From: Ningiella ruwaisensis
GTDB taxonomy: Bacteria; Pseudomonadota; Gammaproteobacteria; Enterobacterales; Alteromonadaceae
DNA length: 64,000 nt
Direction: 5' to 3'
NCBI RefSeq assembly: GCF_004798935.1
Contig: NZ_RAHT01000004.1
Location: forward strand, 310,001-374,000
The notes beneath the pieces are model-generated. The model saw only the letters and a program-made list of their open reading frames with translations, was not told where the DNA came from and did no database searches. Each line of letters starts with the position of its first letter. Positions within the stretch are counted from its first letter, which is position 1. Of the stretch, positions 1-8,737 are shown piece by piece. A program made the translations under genes and the position numbers.

Positions 1-2
1 AA

Positions 3-1532
3 AAGACAATCGCGTGGCTGTCACGTTTTAACCCCATCCGTTCTATTTTCGGAAAAATCTTCCTGTGGTTCTGGCTATCAGTCTGCGCACTTATTATCGT
101 TGTATTTTTGCTTGCGCGATTTTTAGCGCCACCTGTCGATATTTCAGAACCCACGCAAGCAGATTTAGAGCGCGTTGAAGGGCCCATCAGAATGCTTGGT
201 TTAGCGCTTCAAAGAGAAACCCCTTTACCGCGAGCCTTACGACGAGTCGCCAGTCGCGGCCGCTTTCAGCTTTTAGTTGTGGAATTGGAAACAGATGCGC
301 TTATTTTAGGCTTTCCGTCGCCTATACTGCCACCAAAAAATCCTCTTGTTGAGTTGGCAGAAGCAGAGCAGCCTTTTCACATTAAAGCGCCGAATATGGA
401 GTTTATCGGACCATTTAAATTTTCGCTGTCACAAGCGAAAAAAAATGGACTGATGTTAAGCGATGAGCAAGCCTCACATGCACTGTTTGTTGGTCGACTG
501 CTCAAACGTGAGGAGCGAGAGTTTCAGGCAGTAGGGATTGCTTTGTTTGCCATATTATGTGTCGGCACTTTACTTTGCTTTCTTTTAGCCAAGCGCTTGA
601 CTGCGCCCATTAAACAATTGCAACAAATATCGAAGCAGTATGCCGATGGGCAATTGGATGTTCGCACGCAGTTAGCCCAAACCCGACAGGATGAAATAGG
701 ACAATTGGCGCGTGATTTCGAGCTTATGGCTGACAAAATTGGCGCCAGCATGCAGCATCAGCAAGCTTTATTGGCCAACGTTTCTCATGAGTTACGAACG
801 CCGCTCACCCGCTTGCAGTTAGCGGCCGCCATGCTAATGGAAAGTAAACAAGAGCTGGTCTCACATGGTGCTCAGTATTTACAGCGTATTGAGCAGGAAG
901 TCATTACAATGGACAGGTTAATTGCGCAGATCCTAAAACTGACACGCTTTCAAAATATCAATGCGGGCTTGAGCGAACGAAAGCAGGCTTTCTCATTGTT
1001 GCCTTGCCATGATATCTTTTCTCAGAGTATCAAGGATTTGCAGTTTGAAGCGCATGCCAACGATATTGAGCTTTCAGTAAATGCAATGCCTGAGGTCTTT
1101 ATTGAAGCAGACCAAGAGGCGCTAGTCAGTATGCTTGAAAATGTAGCGCGAAATGCGATTCGCTTTGCCAATTCAAAAGTTGAAATAGATTTTCGTGTGC
1201 TTGATCACGATGCTTCTCAGTCTCAAGGTTTAACTATCCGTATCAGTGACGATGGTCGCGGCGTGGCGCAATCGGATTTACCACGGCTCTTTGATCCATT
1301 TTATCAGGCGGCTTCCAGCCAAAACTCAAGCCAAAACCCAAGCCAAAACTCAGTCCAAAATTCAAGCCAAAGCGAACAAAAGCCAGGTAAGCAAATACAA
1401 AGCGAAAATCATGGTTTGGGGCTTGCTATCGTGAAGGCGGCTGTTGAGCTTCATAATGGAAAAGTCGAAGCATCTAAAGCGACGCTCGGAGGTTTATGCA
1501 TTTGTATCACCTTGCCGTGCAAACAAAAGTAA
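3..1532 (+). CDS. cpxA: Sensor histidine kinase CpxA, 5' end missing
   Basis: This is an inner-membrane sensor kinase of the Cpx envelope-stress system. It would phosphorylate CpxR, whose gene is presumably just outside the window. The frame is open to the left edge with no ATG, GTG or TTG before a TTG at 108. The residues before that TTG already form a CpxA-like first membrane helix (IFLWFWLSV), so the true start lies upstream of base 1. A periplasmic sensor region with the CpxA-like patch MEFIGPF is followed by a second helix near 540-600, a HAMP linker, the H-box SHELRTPLTRLQ (His codon 786-788), an N-box near 1140-1170 and the G-boxes DDGRG and GLGLA. Unusual: a Q/N/S-rich tract from tandem 12-base units (1318-1371) sits in the ATP lid between the F-box and the G2-box. 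Family assignment is firm; which signal it senses cannot be told. Confidence 0.9.
   Translation, partial: KTIAWLSRFNPIRSIFGKIFLWFWLSVCALIIVVFLLARFLAPPVDISEPTQADLERVEGPIRMLGLALQRETPLPRALRRVASRGRFQLLVVELETDALILGFPSPILPPKNPLVELAEAEQPFHIKAPNMEFIGPFKFSLSQAKKNGLMLSDEQASHALFVGRLLKREEREFQAVGIALFAILCVGTLLCFLLAKRLTAPIKQLQQISKQYADGQLDVRTQLAQTRQDEIGQLARDFELMADKIGASMQHQQALLANVSHELRTPLTRLQLAAAMLMESKQELVSHGAQYLQRIEQEVITMDRLIAQILKLTRFQNINAGLSERKQAFSLLPCHDIFSQSIKDLQFEAHANDIELSVNAMPEVFIEADQEALVSMLENVARNAIRFANSKVEIDFRVLDHDASQSQGLTIRISDDGRGVAQSDLPRLFDPFYQAASSQNSSQNPSQNSVQNSSQSEQKPGKQIQSENHGLGLAIVKAAVELHNGKVEASKATLGGLCICITLPCKQK
1318..1374 (+). repeat. 12-base tandem repeat inside cpxA
   Basis: About four and a half imperfect copies of a 12-base unit close to gccaaaactcaa lie end to end. 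They are in frame and encode repeats of Ser-Gln-Asn-Ser. The unit length is a multiple of three, so copy-number change would lengthen or shorten the ATP-lid loop of the kinase without a frameshift. A similar 12-base repeat encoding xQNx is found at 9281-9352 in an unrelated gene. Confidence 0.85.
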
Positions 1533-1717
1533 GCGAATGCCAGCAAAAAAAGCCTGTCGAATAATAACTCGACGGAGTTGCGCGATGAGCTTTTCAATTA
1601 AAAGTACGATATTATTTAGCGTATTATCACTACACAATATCTCTACACAGTATCACTTAGTATACTTTCCTTAATTGGAAAAACTTAAGTAGAAAATTTC
1701 AGTGGAAAAACGCAGTC

Positions 1718-2761
1718 TTGTATATTAGCGATGAATCAAACTTGGATGATCTGTACCGTTCGGTTTTGCCAAAGTTTTTGGATGAACATACACAAAGCGG
1801 TTATTATCAAGTTACTACGGCGCACGCGCGCAGTAAACGCACTCCGTCTATTCATTACAGGTTGTGCGTAGCGCCTGAGGCCCGTGCCTGGATAGTCATT
1901 CTGGTCGGGCGAGCTGAGGCGGTGTCAAAATACGCTGAAATTATTTATGAATGCTACCAAAATGGTTTTTCAGTTTTTTGCTTTGATCATGTCGGCCAAG
2001 GGCAGTCCAGTCGCCTGATTGATGATCCACAAATGGGTTATATCGATCATTTTTCTACTTATCTTCATGATACTCAAGACTTATTTAAGCATGTACTTAT
2101 ACCCGCTAAAGCGCAGGCACAGCAGGGGCACTTAGCTAATTATTTGCTGGCGCACTCAATGGGTGCGGCAATAGGTGCTTTACTGTTACAGGAGCAAGCA
2201 TTAAAACATATCAATTCATCCAGCGGTCAGGCAATTTCTTTTTCAAAGGCGGCTTTATGTGCGCCAATGTTTGGGATAAGCGCCCCAATACCTAAGTTAG
2301 TCGCCAAATTGATTGTTTTATTTGGTTCTCAGATCCATCGTTTATTGAAGGTTCCGGCAGGCTACTTTTTAGGTCAAAGCCAATATACGGAACTACCTTT
2401 TGAAGAGAATAAACTGACTTCAAGTAAAGTACGCTACAAGATATTTAAGCAATGGTTTGCGAAGAATAAAGAAGCCCAGTTAGGTGGTGTCACTTTTCAG
2501 TGGCTCAATGCTGCGCTTAACGCGATGGATGAAATTGAAAAGCAGGCAGATAAAATTCAGATACCTACGCTTATCCTTCAGGCGAGTAAAGATAGAATTG
2601 TGGATAATCAGAGCATGACTCGAGTAATCAATAAAATGCCAAATGCAACAAAATTGGAGATTGTAGGCTCTGAGCACGAAATTCTCTTTGAGCAAGATGC
2701 TTATCGCTTAAAAGCTATCCGCGCTATTTTTAATTTTTTCAATACAGAGCAGTCATGTTAG
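1718..2761 (+). CDS. pldB: Lysophospholipase-like alpha/beta hydrolase (PldB family)
   Basis: Predicted serine hydrolase of the lysophospholipase L2 (PldB) type, which cleaves acyl chains from lysophospholipids at the inner membrane; the actual substrate is not shown by the sequence. The nucleophile elbow is AHSMGAA with Ser147. An Asp near residue 290 (ASKDRIVD) and a His near 318 (GSEHEIL) complete a plausible triad, and the first half has the strand-turn pattern of the fold ([11 protein letters not shown]). The only plausible start near the conserved N-terminus is TTG at 1718, with no strong ribosome binding site, so the start is uncertain. Its stop overlaps the start of trmL by 7 bases, suggesting translational coupling. 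Confidence 0.75.
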   Translation: MYISDESNLDDLYRSVLPKFLDEHTQSGYYQVTTAHARSKRTPSIHYRLCVAPEARAWIVILVGRAEAVSKYAEIIYECYQNGFSVFCFDHVGQGQSSRLIDDPQMGYIDHFSTYLHDTQDLFKHVLIPAKAQAQQGHLANYLLAHSMGAAIGALLLQEQALKHINSSSGQAISFSKAALCAPMFGISAPIPKLVAKLIVLFGSQIHRLLKVPAGYFLGQSQYTELPFEENKLTSSKVRYKIFKQWFAKNKEAQLGGVTFQWLNAALNAMDEIEKQADKIQIPTLILQASKDRIVDNQSMTRVINKMPNATKLEIVGSEHEILFEQDAYRLKAIRAIFNFFNTEQSC

Positions 2762-3219
2762 ATATCGTTTTATATCAGCCAGAAATTCCACCGAATACGG
2801 GTAATATTGTGCGTTTATGCGCAAACACTGGGTACTCTTTGCACTTAATTGAGCCTTTGGGTTTTGACTGGGAGGCTAAAAAGCTGCGTCGGGCGGGGCT
2901 TGATTATCATGAGTTTGCTCGCGTGCAGCGACATTCAAGTTTTAAAGATTACCTTGATAGTCAGCAGCCCAAACGGGTGTTTGCGATCGAAACTAACGGT
3001 AAAAAATATCATCACCAAGTGCAGTTCTCACAAGGAGACGCACTGGTGTTTGGACCAGAAACACGCGGTTTACCCGCATGCTTGGTTGATGATATTGGAA
3101 AGGAATCTTGTGTACGTATTCCTATGTTACCCGGAAGTCGAAGTATGAATTTATCTAACGCTGTATCGGTTATCGTTTACGAAAGTTGGCGGCAACTGGC
3201 CTTTACTGGCGCAATATAG
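2755..3219 (+). CDS. trmL: tRNA (cytidine/uridine-34-2'-O)-methyltransferase TrmL
   Basis: SPOUT-class methyltransferase that 2'-O-methylates the wobble base of tRNA-Leu isoacceptors, using S-adenosylmethionine in the cytosol. At 154 residues it has the usual TrmL length. The N-terminus ([14 protein letters not shown]-like; here [19 protein letters not shown]), the central FGPETRGLP loop and the C-terminal [16 protein letters not shown] knot motif are diagnostic. It overlaps the upstream hydrolase gene by 7 bases and converges on gpsA with a 21-base gap in which no clear terminator was seen. Confidence 0.95.
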   Translation: MLDIVLYQPEIPPNTGNIVRLCANTGYSLHLIEPLGFDWEAKKLRRAGLDYHEFARVQRHSSFKDYLDSQQPKRVFAIETNGKKYHHQVQFSQGDALVFGPETRGLPACLVDDIGKESCVRIPMLPGSRSMNLSNAVSVIVYESWRQLAFTGAI

Positions 3220-3240
3220 CAAGTCTTATTATAGGTTTCA

Positions 3241-4248
3241 CTATTCTGTCGTTTGCTCTCGCCCTAAAAGCGCCAGAGCTGCCGCTTTGGCGTCTTTACC
3301 CTCGTAAAGTACCTTATAGATTTGCTCGCAAATTGGCATTTCAACATGTTGTTTTTTAGCAAGAATATGCACTTCGTCAGTATTTCTGTATCCTTCAACC
3401 ACTTGTCCGATACTTTCAATGGCATCTTCTACGCTCATGCCTTGACCCAGAGCCAGACCAAAGCGGCGATTTCGGGATTGATTGTCGGTACAAGTTAATA
3501 CCAGGTCGCCAAGACCCGACATCCCCATAAATGATTCTGCGCTCGCCCCCAAGCTCATACCCAGGCGCTTCATTTCGGCTAAACCACGAGTGATAAGCGC
3601 CGTTCGTGCATTTGCACCAAAACCTAAGCCGTCTGCCAAGCCAGCGCCGATCGCAATTACATTTTTAACTGCGCCACCCAATTGCACGCCTACCAGGTCA
3701 TCATTTAAATACACGCGAAAGTTTTTGGGATTATGTAGCATTTGACTAAAGCTCTCTGCCAAATCAGGACAATTACTCGACAGCGTAATTGCGGTGGGCA
3801 TGCCAGCAGCCATTTCTTTTGCAAAGGTGGGGCCTGACAAAACGGCTTTAGGAATGTGTTCACCCAAGATATCAACGACCACTTCCTGCAAGAGTCGCCC
3901 GGTTTCAGGCTCTAAGCCTTTCGACGCCCATATAAGCTTATGGTGAGGTTTAATTAACGGTGCAAGCTCTTTTAACATCGGCGCGAACGCATGACTTGGA
4001 ACCACAACCAGCAAATACTCACTGGCTTCAACGGCCTGCTTGAGGTCGGAAACGGGGTGCAAAGCCTCTGGGAAATGAAAACCATCTAAATACTTTTCAT
4101 TCATTCTGACGGCATTCATAGCAACAATGTCTTTCGCGCTTCGCCCCCAAAGATAGGTAGGATGGCCGTTTCGACTTAAACAAAAAGCAAGTGCAGTGCC
4201 GTAAGAGCCTGCGCCAAAAACACTTACACTTGCTTTATGAGTCATCAC
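3241..4248 (-). CDS. gpsA: Glycerol-3-phosphate dehydrogenase [NAD(P)+]
   Basis: Cytosolic enzyme that reduces dihydroxyacetone phosphate to sn-glycerol-3-phosphate, the backbone for phospholipid synthesis. The N-terminal dinucleotide-binding loop GAGSYGT lies near residues 12-18. The family motifs [20 protein letters not shown] with the catalytic Lys, and the TRGLAEM segment follow. Length (about 335) is normal. The reading frame opens with GTG at 4248 directly followed by ATG at 4245; the ATG is the more likely start. It is the last gene of the rhodanese-grxC-secB-gpsA series, 13 bases after secB, the same order as in E. coli. Confidence 0.95.
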   Translation of the reverse strand: MMTHKASVSVFGAGSYGTALAFCLSRNGHPTYLWGRSAKDIVAMNAVRMNEKYLDGFHFPEALHPVSDLKQAVEASEYLLVVVPSHAFAPMLKELAPLIKPHHKLIWASKGLEPETGRLLQEVVVDILGEHIPKAVLSGPTFAKEMAAGMPTAITLSSNCPDLAESFSQMLHNPKNFRVYLNDDLVGVQLGGAVKNVIAIGAGLADGLGFGANARTALITRGLAEMKRLGMSLGASAESFMGMSGLGDLVLTCTDNQSRNRRFGLALGQGMSVEDAIESIGQVVEGYRNTDEVHILAKKQHVEMPICEQIYKVLYEGKDAKAAALALLGREQTTE

Positions 4249-4261
4249 GCGTTACAACTAA

Positions 4262-4771
4262 TTAAGCATCAAGCTTTGGTGATTCGCCTTGAGCACCTTC
4301 TTGCGCGCGACGTTTTTGCATATACGCGGCAAATATTGCATCAAAGTTTACAGGAGCCAGATTTAAAGCTGGGAAGGTACCGCGATTTACAAGGTTTGAA
4401 ATTGCTTCTCGCGCGTATGGAAATAATGTACCCGGGCAAAAAGAACCAAGCAAGTGCGCCTTATTGGCATCAGGCATGTCACCCACAGCAAAAATACCGG
4501 CTTGCTGCACTTCGCACAAAAAGCCTGTTTCCTCTCCCAGAGTCGCAGTCACAGTGACCGATAAAACCACTTCATAAAGATTTTTCTCGAGCTCTTGCGT
4601 GCGTGTGTCTATGTCAAGTTTAACTTCTGGCTTCCATTCTTTTTGAAAGATGGCCGGCGCATTAGGTGACTCAAATGAAATGTCTTTGGTGTAAACGCGC
4701 TGAATATTAAACTGCGCTTCTTGCGGTTGTTGAGCTTGCGCTCCTGCTGAGTTGTTAGCATCTTCGGCCAT
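4262..4771 (-). CDS. secB: Protein-export chaperone SecB
   Basis: Tetrameric cytosolic chaperone that keeps preproteins unfolded and passes them to SecA. At 169 residues it is slightly long for SecB because of a Gln/Ala-rich N-terminal tail and an acidic, Gln/Gly-containing C-terminal tail. Diagnostic stretches are [19 protein letters not shown] near residue 22 and the later [14 protein letters not shown] and [13 protein letters not shown] segments. A stem-loop followed by a T run lies between grxC and this gene, so secB-gpsA may be transcribed partly from their own promoter rather than only by read-through. Confidence 0.96.
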   Translation of the reverse strand: MAEDANNSAGAQAQQPQEAQFNIQRVYTKDISFESPNAPAIFQKEWKPEVKLDIDTRTQELEKNLYEVVLSVTVTATLGEETGFLCEVQQAGIFAVGDMPDANKAHLLGSFCPGTLFPYAREAISNLVNRGTFPALNLAPVNFDAIFAAYMQKRRAQEGAQGESPKLDA

Positions 4772-4798
4772 GGGTATTACCTATTGAATTGAGTGTTT

Positions 4799-4830
4799 AA
4801 AAAAACGCCAGTTTTTGGTTGAAACTGGCG
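4799..4830 (-). terminator. Intrinsic terminator between grxC and secB
   Basis: On the minus strand a perfect 9-base stem (4830-4822 pairing with 4814-4806, loop of 7) is followed by seven consecutive T. This is a textbook factor-independent terminator. It stands inside what is otherwise a co-directional gene series, so it probably reduces read-through from grxC into secB-gpsA. Confidence 0.75.
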
Positions 4831-4847
4831 AACTACCATTTATATTT

Positions 4848-5105
4848 TTATGCACTTAACAGCGCATCGAGTTTCTTTGAGCCTTCAAGCGCAAATAAGT
4901 CATCGCAACCGCCCACATGAGTCTCGCCTATGAAAATTTGTGGCACGGTTGTGCGGCCATTAGCCTTTTCGACCATTTCAGCTTTTAATTCTGGCTGCTG
5001 CATTAAATCAAACTCAGTAAACGAGACACCTTTTTGCGTTAAAAGTGCTTTAGCACGGCTACAGTAGGGGCAATAGTCTTTTGTATAAATTACTACGTTT
5101 TGCAT
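4848..5105 (-). CDS. grxC: Glutaredoxin 3
   Basis: Small cytosolic glutathione-dependent thiol oxidoreductase of 85 residues, the usual length for GrxC. The redox motif CPYCSRA lies at residues 12-18, the cis-proline segment TTVPQIFI near 53 and the glutathione-contact segment HVGGCDDL near 65. It lies 48 bases after the rhodanese gene and ahead of secB, the conserved gammaproteobacterial order. A terminator follows it. Confidence 0.95.
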   Translation of the reverse strand: MQNVVIYTKDYCPYCSRAKALLTQKGVSFTEFDLMQQPELKAEMVEKANGRTTVPQIFIGETHVGGCDDLFALEGSKKLDALLSA

Positions 5106-5153
5106 AATTTGATTGAACCTTATTTGTCTTGCTGCCGATTGAACTTCAAGTCG

Positions 5154-5582
5154 TTATGCTTTAGTGACGGGCAAACCAGCTGACTGCCATGCATTCATTC
5201 CGCCATTAAGAACGGCTACTTCTGTAAAACCTTGCTTACTCATTTTACTCGCTGCACCGCTGGCAAGGTTGCCCATAGCGCAAACAACGATAATGGGTTG
5301 CGATTTAAATTTTTCAAGTTTCTGAAAATTTCCTTCGCGCACTTCTTCTGGCTTTATTTGTCTGGCGCCCACTATATGACCGGCTTTGTAGTCTTTTAGA
5401 GGCCTGATATCCAGAACAATGGCGTCCTGTTTATTTATCATTAAGGTTGCAGCGTGATTGTCAACACGTTTAACTTTCGATAAAAGTGGGCTGATAAAGG
5501 AGTAAATCACCAACACCAGCAATACAACCCATATAATGGATAAAATGGGGGTGGACTTTGCAAATTCTAAGACCTGTTCCAT
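5154..5582 (-). CDS. Membrane-anchored rhodanese-like protein (YibN type)
   Basis: A protein of 142 residues with one N-terminal transmembrane helix (about residues 12-32) followed by a single rhodanese domain. The domain shows the entry motif VLDIRPLKDYKAGHI and an active-site loop beginning VVCAMGNLASGAA, so the sulfur-carrying Cys is present. Family members transfer sulfane sulfur or act as single-domain rhodaneses; the partner is unknown. Its position before grxC and secB matches E. coli yibN. It is transcribed away from gpmI across a 358-base spacer. Confidence 0.88.
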   Translation of the reverse strand: MEQVLEFAKSTPILSIIWVVLLVLVIYSFISPLLSKVKRVDNHAATLMINKQDAIVLDIRPLKDYKAGHIVGARQIKPEEVREGNFQKLEKFKSQPIIVVCAMGNLASGAASKMSKQGFTEVAVLNGGMNAWQSAGLPVTKA

Positions 5583-5940
5583 GAAGACGGATTCCTGCTC
5601 ACTACGGATATTGATAACAATAGTTATAGTGGTTTATGTACGCAAAACCGCGCAAACCACATAAACAATTCAGTCGATTCACACACGCAGAACTGCATTA
5701 ACAATCTAGCACTGGCAAAAACGAACGCGAATTATATAGAAAACCGAGTGAAAAAACACGCCTTAAGTCAAAGCACGCTGCCACCGTGTTTGACGAGCAA
5801 AGGGATGATTTTCAATAATGATGATGAATTGGTCCCTTATTGCTGACTTATTGCTGATAAATTGTATAACTGATAGATTGTAGTATTCGAGCGTGCTTTA
5901 ATTATTCACATATCATTCAGACGAAAGTAAAAGGATTGAA
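5583..5940. other. Divergent intergenic region between the rhodanese gene and gpmI
   Basis: No reading frame with protein character is seen in these 358 bases. The region must hold promoters for both directions. The gpmI-proximal half is AT-rich, with repeated TTGCTGA-like words and a TATAAC about 60 bases before gpmI that could serve as promoter elements. A short inverted pair gtggttt/aaaccac lies near the rhodanese side, but it is too short and widely spaced to call an operator. Confidence 0.4.
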
Positions 5941-7473
5941 ATGACATCGCAAAAAAAGCCATTGGCCCTGCTTATCCTAGACGGTTGGGGATATAGAGAA
6001 GATACAACAAATAACGCTATTGCGGCTGCCAAAACGCCCAACCTGGATCGTTTATCTCGCGAATATACTTCAACATTAATTTCAGGCTCAGGTCTTGACG
6101 TAGGCTTGCCTGAGGGGCAAATGGGCAATTCGGAAGTGGGGCACGTGAATTTAGGTGCAGGTCGTGTCGTGTATCAGGACTTCACCAAAATTACAAAGTC
6201 CATTAATGATGGCGAATTTGGTGAAAATAAAGCAATCAGTGATGGCCTGGACCACGCAATATCAAATGATAAAGCAATACATGTATTGGGCTTACTGTCA
6301 GATGGCGGCGTGCATTCCCACCAAGACCATATTTTTGCTGCACTTTCCCTTGCTCACAAAAAAGGGGCTAAACGTGTGTATTTGCATGCATTTTTAGATG
6401 GTCGTGATACTCCACCGCGCAGCGCAGAAAAATACCTCGCTCAAGCTCAGCAGTTATGCGACAAACTTGAGGGAGTGGAAATAGCGTCTATTGTGGGTCG
6501 TTATTTTGCAATGGACAGAGATAATCGCTGGGATAGAGTCGAAAAAGCATATAACTTAATTGTAGATGCGAAAGGTGAATACAAGGCCAAGGACGCTTGC
6601 ACCGCTATCGCTGAGTCTTACGAGCGCGATCAAAGCGATGAGTTTGTTAAGGCAACGACAATAGGAGATTATCCTGGCGTGCAGGATGGCGACACTATTT
6701 TGTTTATGAATTTTAGAGCTGACCGCGCCCGTGAACTTTCACATGCCTTAGTTGATGAAGATTTTTCAGGATTCAAGCGAAACCGCGTTCCGGATACGCA
6801 TTTTGTGATGCTAACCGAGTACGAAACCACGCTTAAAGTACCTTGCGCCTTTGGGCAAGAAAATTTGGTGAATGTTATGGGAGAATGGCTTGCAAAAAAC
6901 GGCAAGACTCAACTTCGTATTTCTGAAACCGAAAAATTCGCGCACGTGACCTTTTTCTTCAGCGGTGGGAAAGAAGATGAATACGAAGGTGAAGATAGAA
7001 TTTTAGTGAAGTCGCCTGATGTTTCGACCTACGACTTACAGCCTGAAATGAGTTCAGAAGAATTAACCGATAAGCTATGCGATGCCATTCGCGCTCGCAA
7101 GTATGATGCGATTATTTGCAATTTTCCTAATGGCGATATGGTAGGACACACTGGCAATTTTGATGCGGCTGTGAAAGCTTGTGAAGCGGTAGATGCCTGT
7201 ATCGGTCGAATTGTCGATGCCTTGCAGGAAGTGGGCGGTGAATGTCTGATCACTGCCGATCATGGCAATGCGGAGCAAATGGTTGACCCAAGCACTGGCG
7301 TTGAACACACTGCTCATACATCCGAACCTGTGCCATTTATTTACGTTGGTAGAAAGGCAAGCGCTCAAAAAGGTGGCACGTTAAGTGATGTTGCGCCTAC
7401 CATGCTCCATTTGATGGGAATGGAGCAACCTGAAGAAATGACGGGCAAACCTATCGTAACGCTCGATAACTAG
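5941..7473 (+). CDS. gpmI: 2,3-bisphosphoglycerate-independent phosphoglycerate mutase
   Basis: Manganese-dependent glycolytic and gluconeogenic enzyme that interconverts 3- and 2-phosphoglycerate through a phosphoserine intermediate. The phosphorylatable Ser64 lies in [16 protein letters not shown]. The metal ligand Asp14 lies in LILDGWG, and the second metal-site motifs NGDMVGHTG and [10 protein letters not shown] are in the C-terminal third. Length (510) is typical. The start ATG has the ribosome binding site aaagg about 6 bases upstream. It is followed 15 bases later by the envC frame, as in E. coli gpmM-envC. Confidence 0.97.
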   Translation: MTSQKKPLALLILDGWGYREDTTNNAIAAAKTPNLDRLSREYTSTLISGSGLDVGLPEGQMGNSEVGHVNLGAGRVVYQDFTKITKSINDGEFGENKAISDGLDHAISNDKAIHVLGLLSDGGVHSHQDHIFAALSLAHKKGAKRVYLHAFLDGRDTPPRSAEKYLAQAQQLCDKLEGVEIASIVGRYFAMDRDNRWDRVEKAYNLIVDAKGEYKAKDACTAIAESYERDQSDEFVKATTIGDYPGVQDGDTILFMNFRADRARELSHALVDEDFSGFKRNRVPDTHFVMLTEYETTLKVPCAFGQENLVNVMGEWLAKNGKTQLRISETEKFAHVTFFFSGGKEDEYEGEDRILVKSPDVSTYDLQPEMSSEELTDKLCDAIRARKYDAIICNFPNGDMVGHTGNFDAAVKACEAVDACIGRIVDALQEVGGECLITADHGNAEQMVDPSTGVEHTAHTSEPVPFIYVGRKASAQKGGTLSDVAPTMLHLMGMEQPEEMTGKPIVTLDN

Positions 7474-7488
7474 ACATTGAGACAATAG

Positions 7489-8727
7489 TTGTTGCAGATG
7501 CATATAAATAGTGGGTCACATTTTACTAGCAAACTAAACATATTTGACGAATTACAAATATCTTTGTTGCGTATGTGCAGGCCCACTTTTTTTTACCTTG
7601 TCACACTCTTTCTGTTTTGTATTTGTTCTCCTCATTCTCTTGCTCAGGACTCTCGTCTTGATTTAGAAAACATTCAGTCATTGATTGAACAGACAAAAGC
7701 GCAATTAGAAGAAAAACTGGAAGATTCTGAAAGGTTGCAACAAGAGCTTAAGCTTGCTGAACTTCAAATCGCTGAAGCGGCAACGCAACTTAATCAAACT
7801 GACAATGCGCTTAAAGTTACTCGTTCCGAAATTAATAAATTGGAGTCGGAAAAAAAGCAGACGCAATCGCAAATAAACACACAGGAAGCCTTTTTGGCGA
7901 ATCAAATCAAAAGCGCTTTTATGGCTGGTAACTATGATTTTGCCAAGATGATCTTTAACCAAGATGAAGCCGGAAAGTTTGAGCGGGTAATTACTTACTA
8001 TCAGTACCTTAACAATGCGCGACTGGAGCAAATTACCCAATTTCGACGTTTGATATCAACCTTGGAAAGAGTTCAAAATGAGTTAAACGAGAAAGAAAAT
8101 CAGCAAATTATTTTGATTGCGCAGCAGCGCAAACAAGCAGAATCTTTGCGAGAGCGACAGCAGGCGCGTAATGCCTCACTTAAAAAGCTAAATGCCGAAA
8201 TCGAGTCTGACCAGGCTCGTGTTGCCCAGTTAGAGCGCCAGGAGCAAAGCTTATTGAATGCCATTGAGCAGGCAGAGCTTGAAGCCAGGCGCGCTGCGCA
8301 AAAAAGTCAGCAAGCTCAAATCGCTTTATCGGGACTCACTCGTTTGAAAGGACAGCTTCAGGTCCCAACTTCAGGGAGCATAAACCGTTTATTTGGTAAA
8401 CGTCGACAAGGACAGGTGCGCTGGAAAGGAATAGTTATTAACTCTGCGGCCGGAACACCCGTTAATTCAGTAGCTGCCGGAAAAATCTTGTATGCAGATT
8501 GGCTAAAAGGCTTTGGATTGGTCACCATTGTTGACCATGGTGAGGGTTATATGAGTGTGTACGGTCGCAATCAAGCCTTACTGAAAAGCGTTGGTGATAG
8601 TGTTGAAGCCGGTGATACCATAAGCCTGGTAGGCAATAGTGGTGGCCAGGCGCAACCGGGCTTATATTTTGAGATTCGACATAAAGGAAAAGCGCTTGAT
8701 CCCAGCCAATGGCTACGACGAAGCTAG
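7489..8727 (+). CDS. envC: Murein hydrolase activator EnvC
   Basis: Periplasmic activator of the amidases that split septal peptidoglycan; in characterised systems it is recruited and gated by FtsEX, which is also encoded in this window. A signal peptide around residues 29-53 (PTFFYLVTLFLFCICSPHSLA) is followed by a long coiled coil (about 60-280) and a C-terminal LytM/M23 domain. The domain is degenerate: the usual HxH metal motif reads LYFEIR, as expected for EnvC, which activates rather than cuts. The frame opens with TTG at 7489. ATG at 7498 or ATG at 7573, immediately before the signal peptide, are alternative starts and none has a strong ribosome binding site. Confidence 0.88.
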   Translation: MLQMHINSGSHFTSKLNIFDELQISLLRMCRPTFFYLVTLFLFCICSPHSLAQDSRLDLENIQSLIEQTKAQLEEKLEDSERLQQELKLAELQIAEAATQLNQTDNALKVTRSEINKLESEKKQTQSQINTQEAFLANQIKSAFMAGNYDFAKMIFNQDEAGKFERVITYYQYLNNARLEQITQFRRLISTLERVQNELNEKENQQIILIAQQRKQAESLRERQQARNASLKKLNAEIESDQARVAQLERQEQSLLNAIEQAELEARRAAQKSQQAQIALSGLTRLKGQLQVPTSGSINRLFGKRRQGQVRWKGIVINSAAGTPVNSVAAGKILYADWLKGFGLVTIVDHGEGYMSVYGRNQALLKSVGDSVEAGDTISLVGNSGGQAQPGLYFEIRHKGKALDPSQWLRRS

Positions 8728-8737
8728 ATCTTCGCTA

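Noticed and set aside
5583-5940. Short inverted pair gtggttt/aaaccac considered as an operator
   Set aside because: Seven-base arms with a wide spacer are expected by chance in 358 AT-rich bases, and no regulator is known for these neighbours.
7489-8727. Loss of metal ligands in the M23 domain seen as possible inactivation
   Set aside because: EnvC proteins are normally degenerate here and act as amidase activators.
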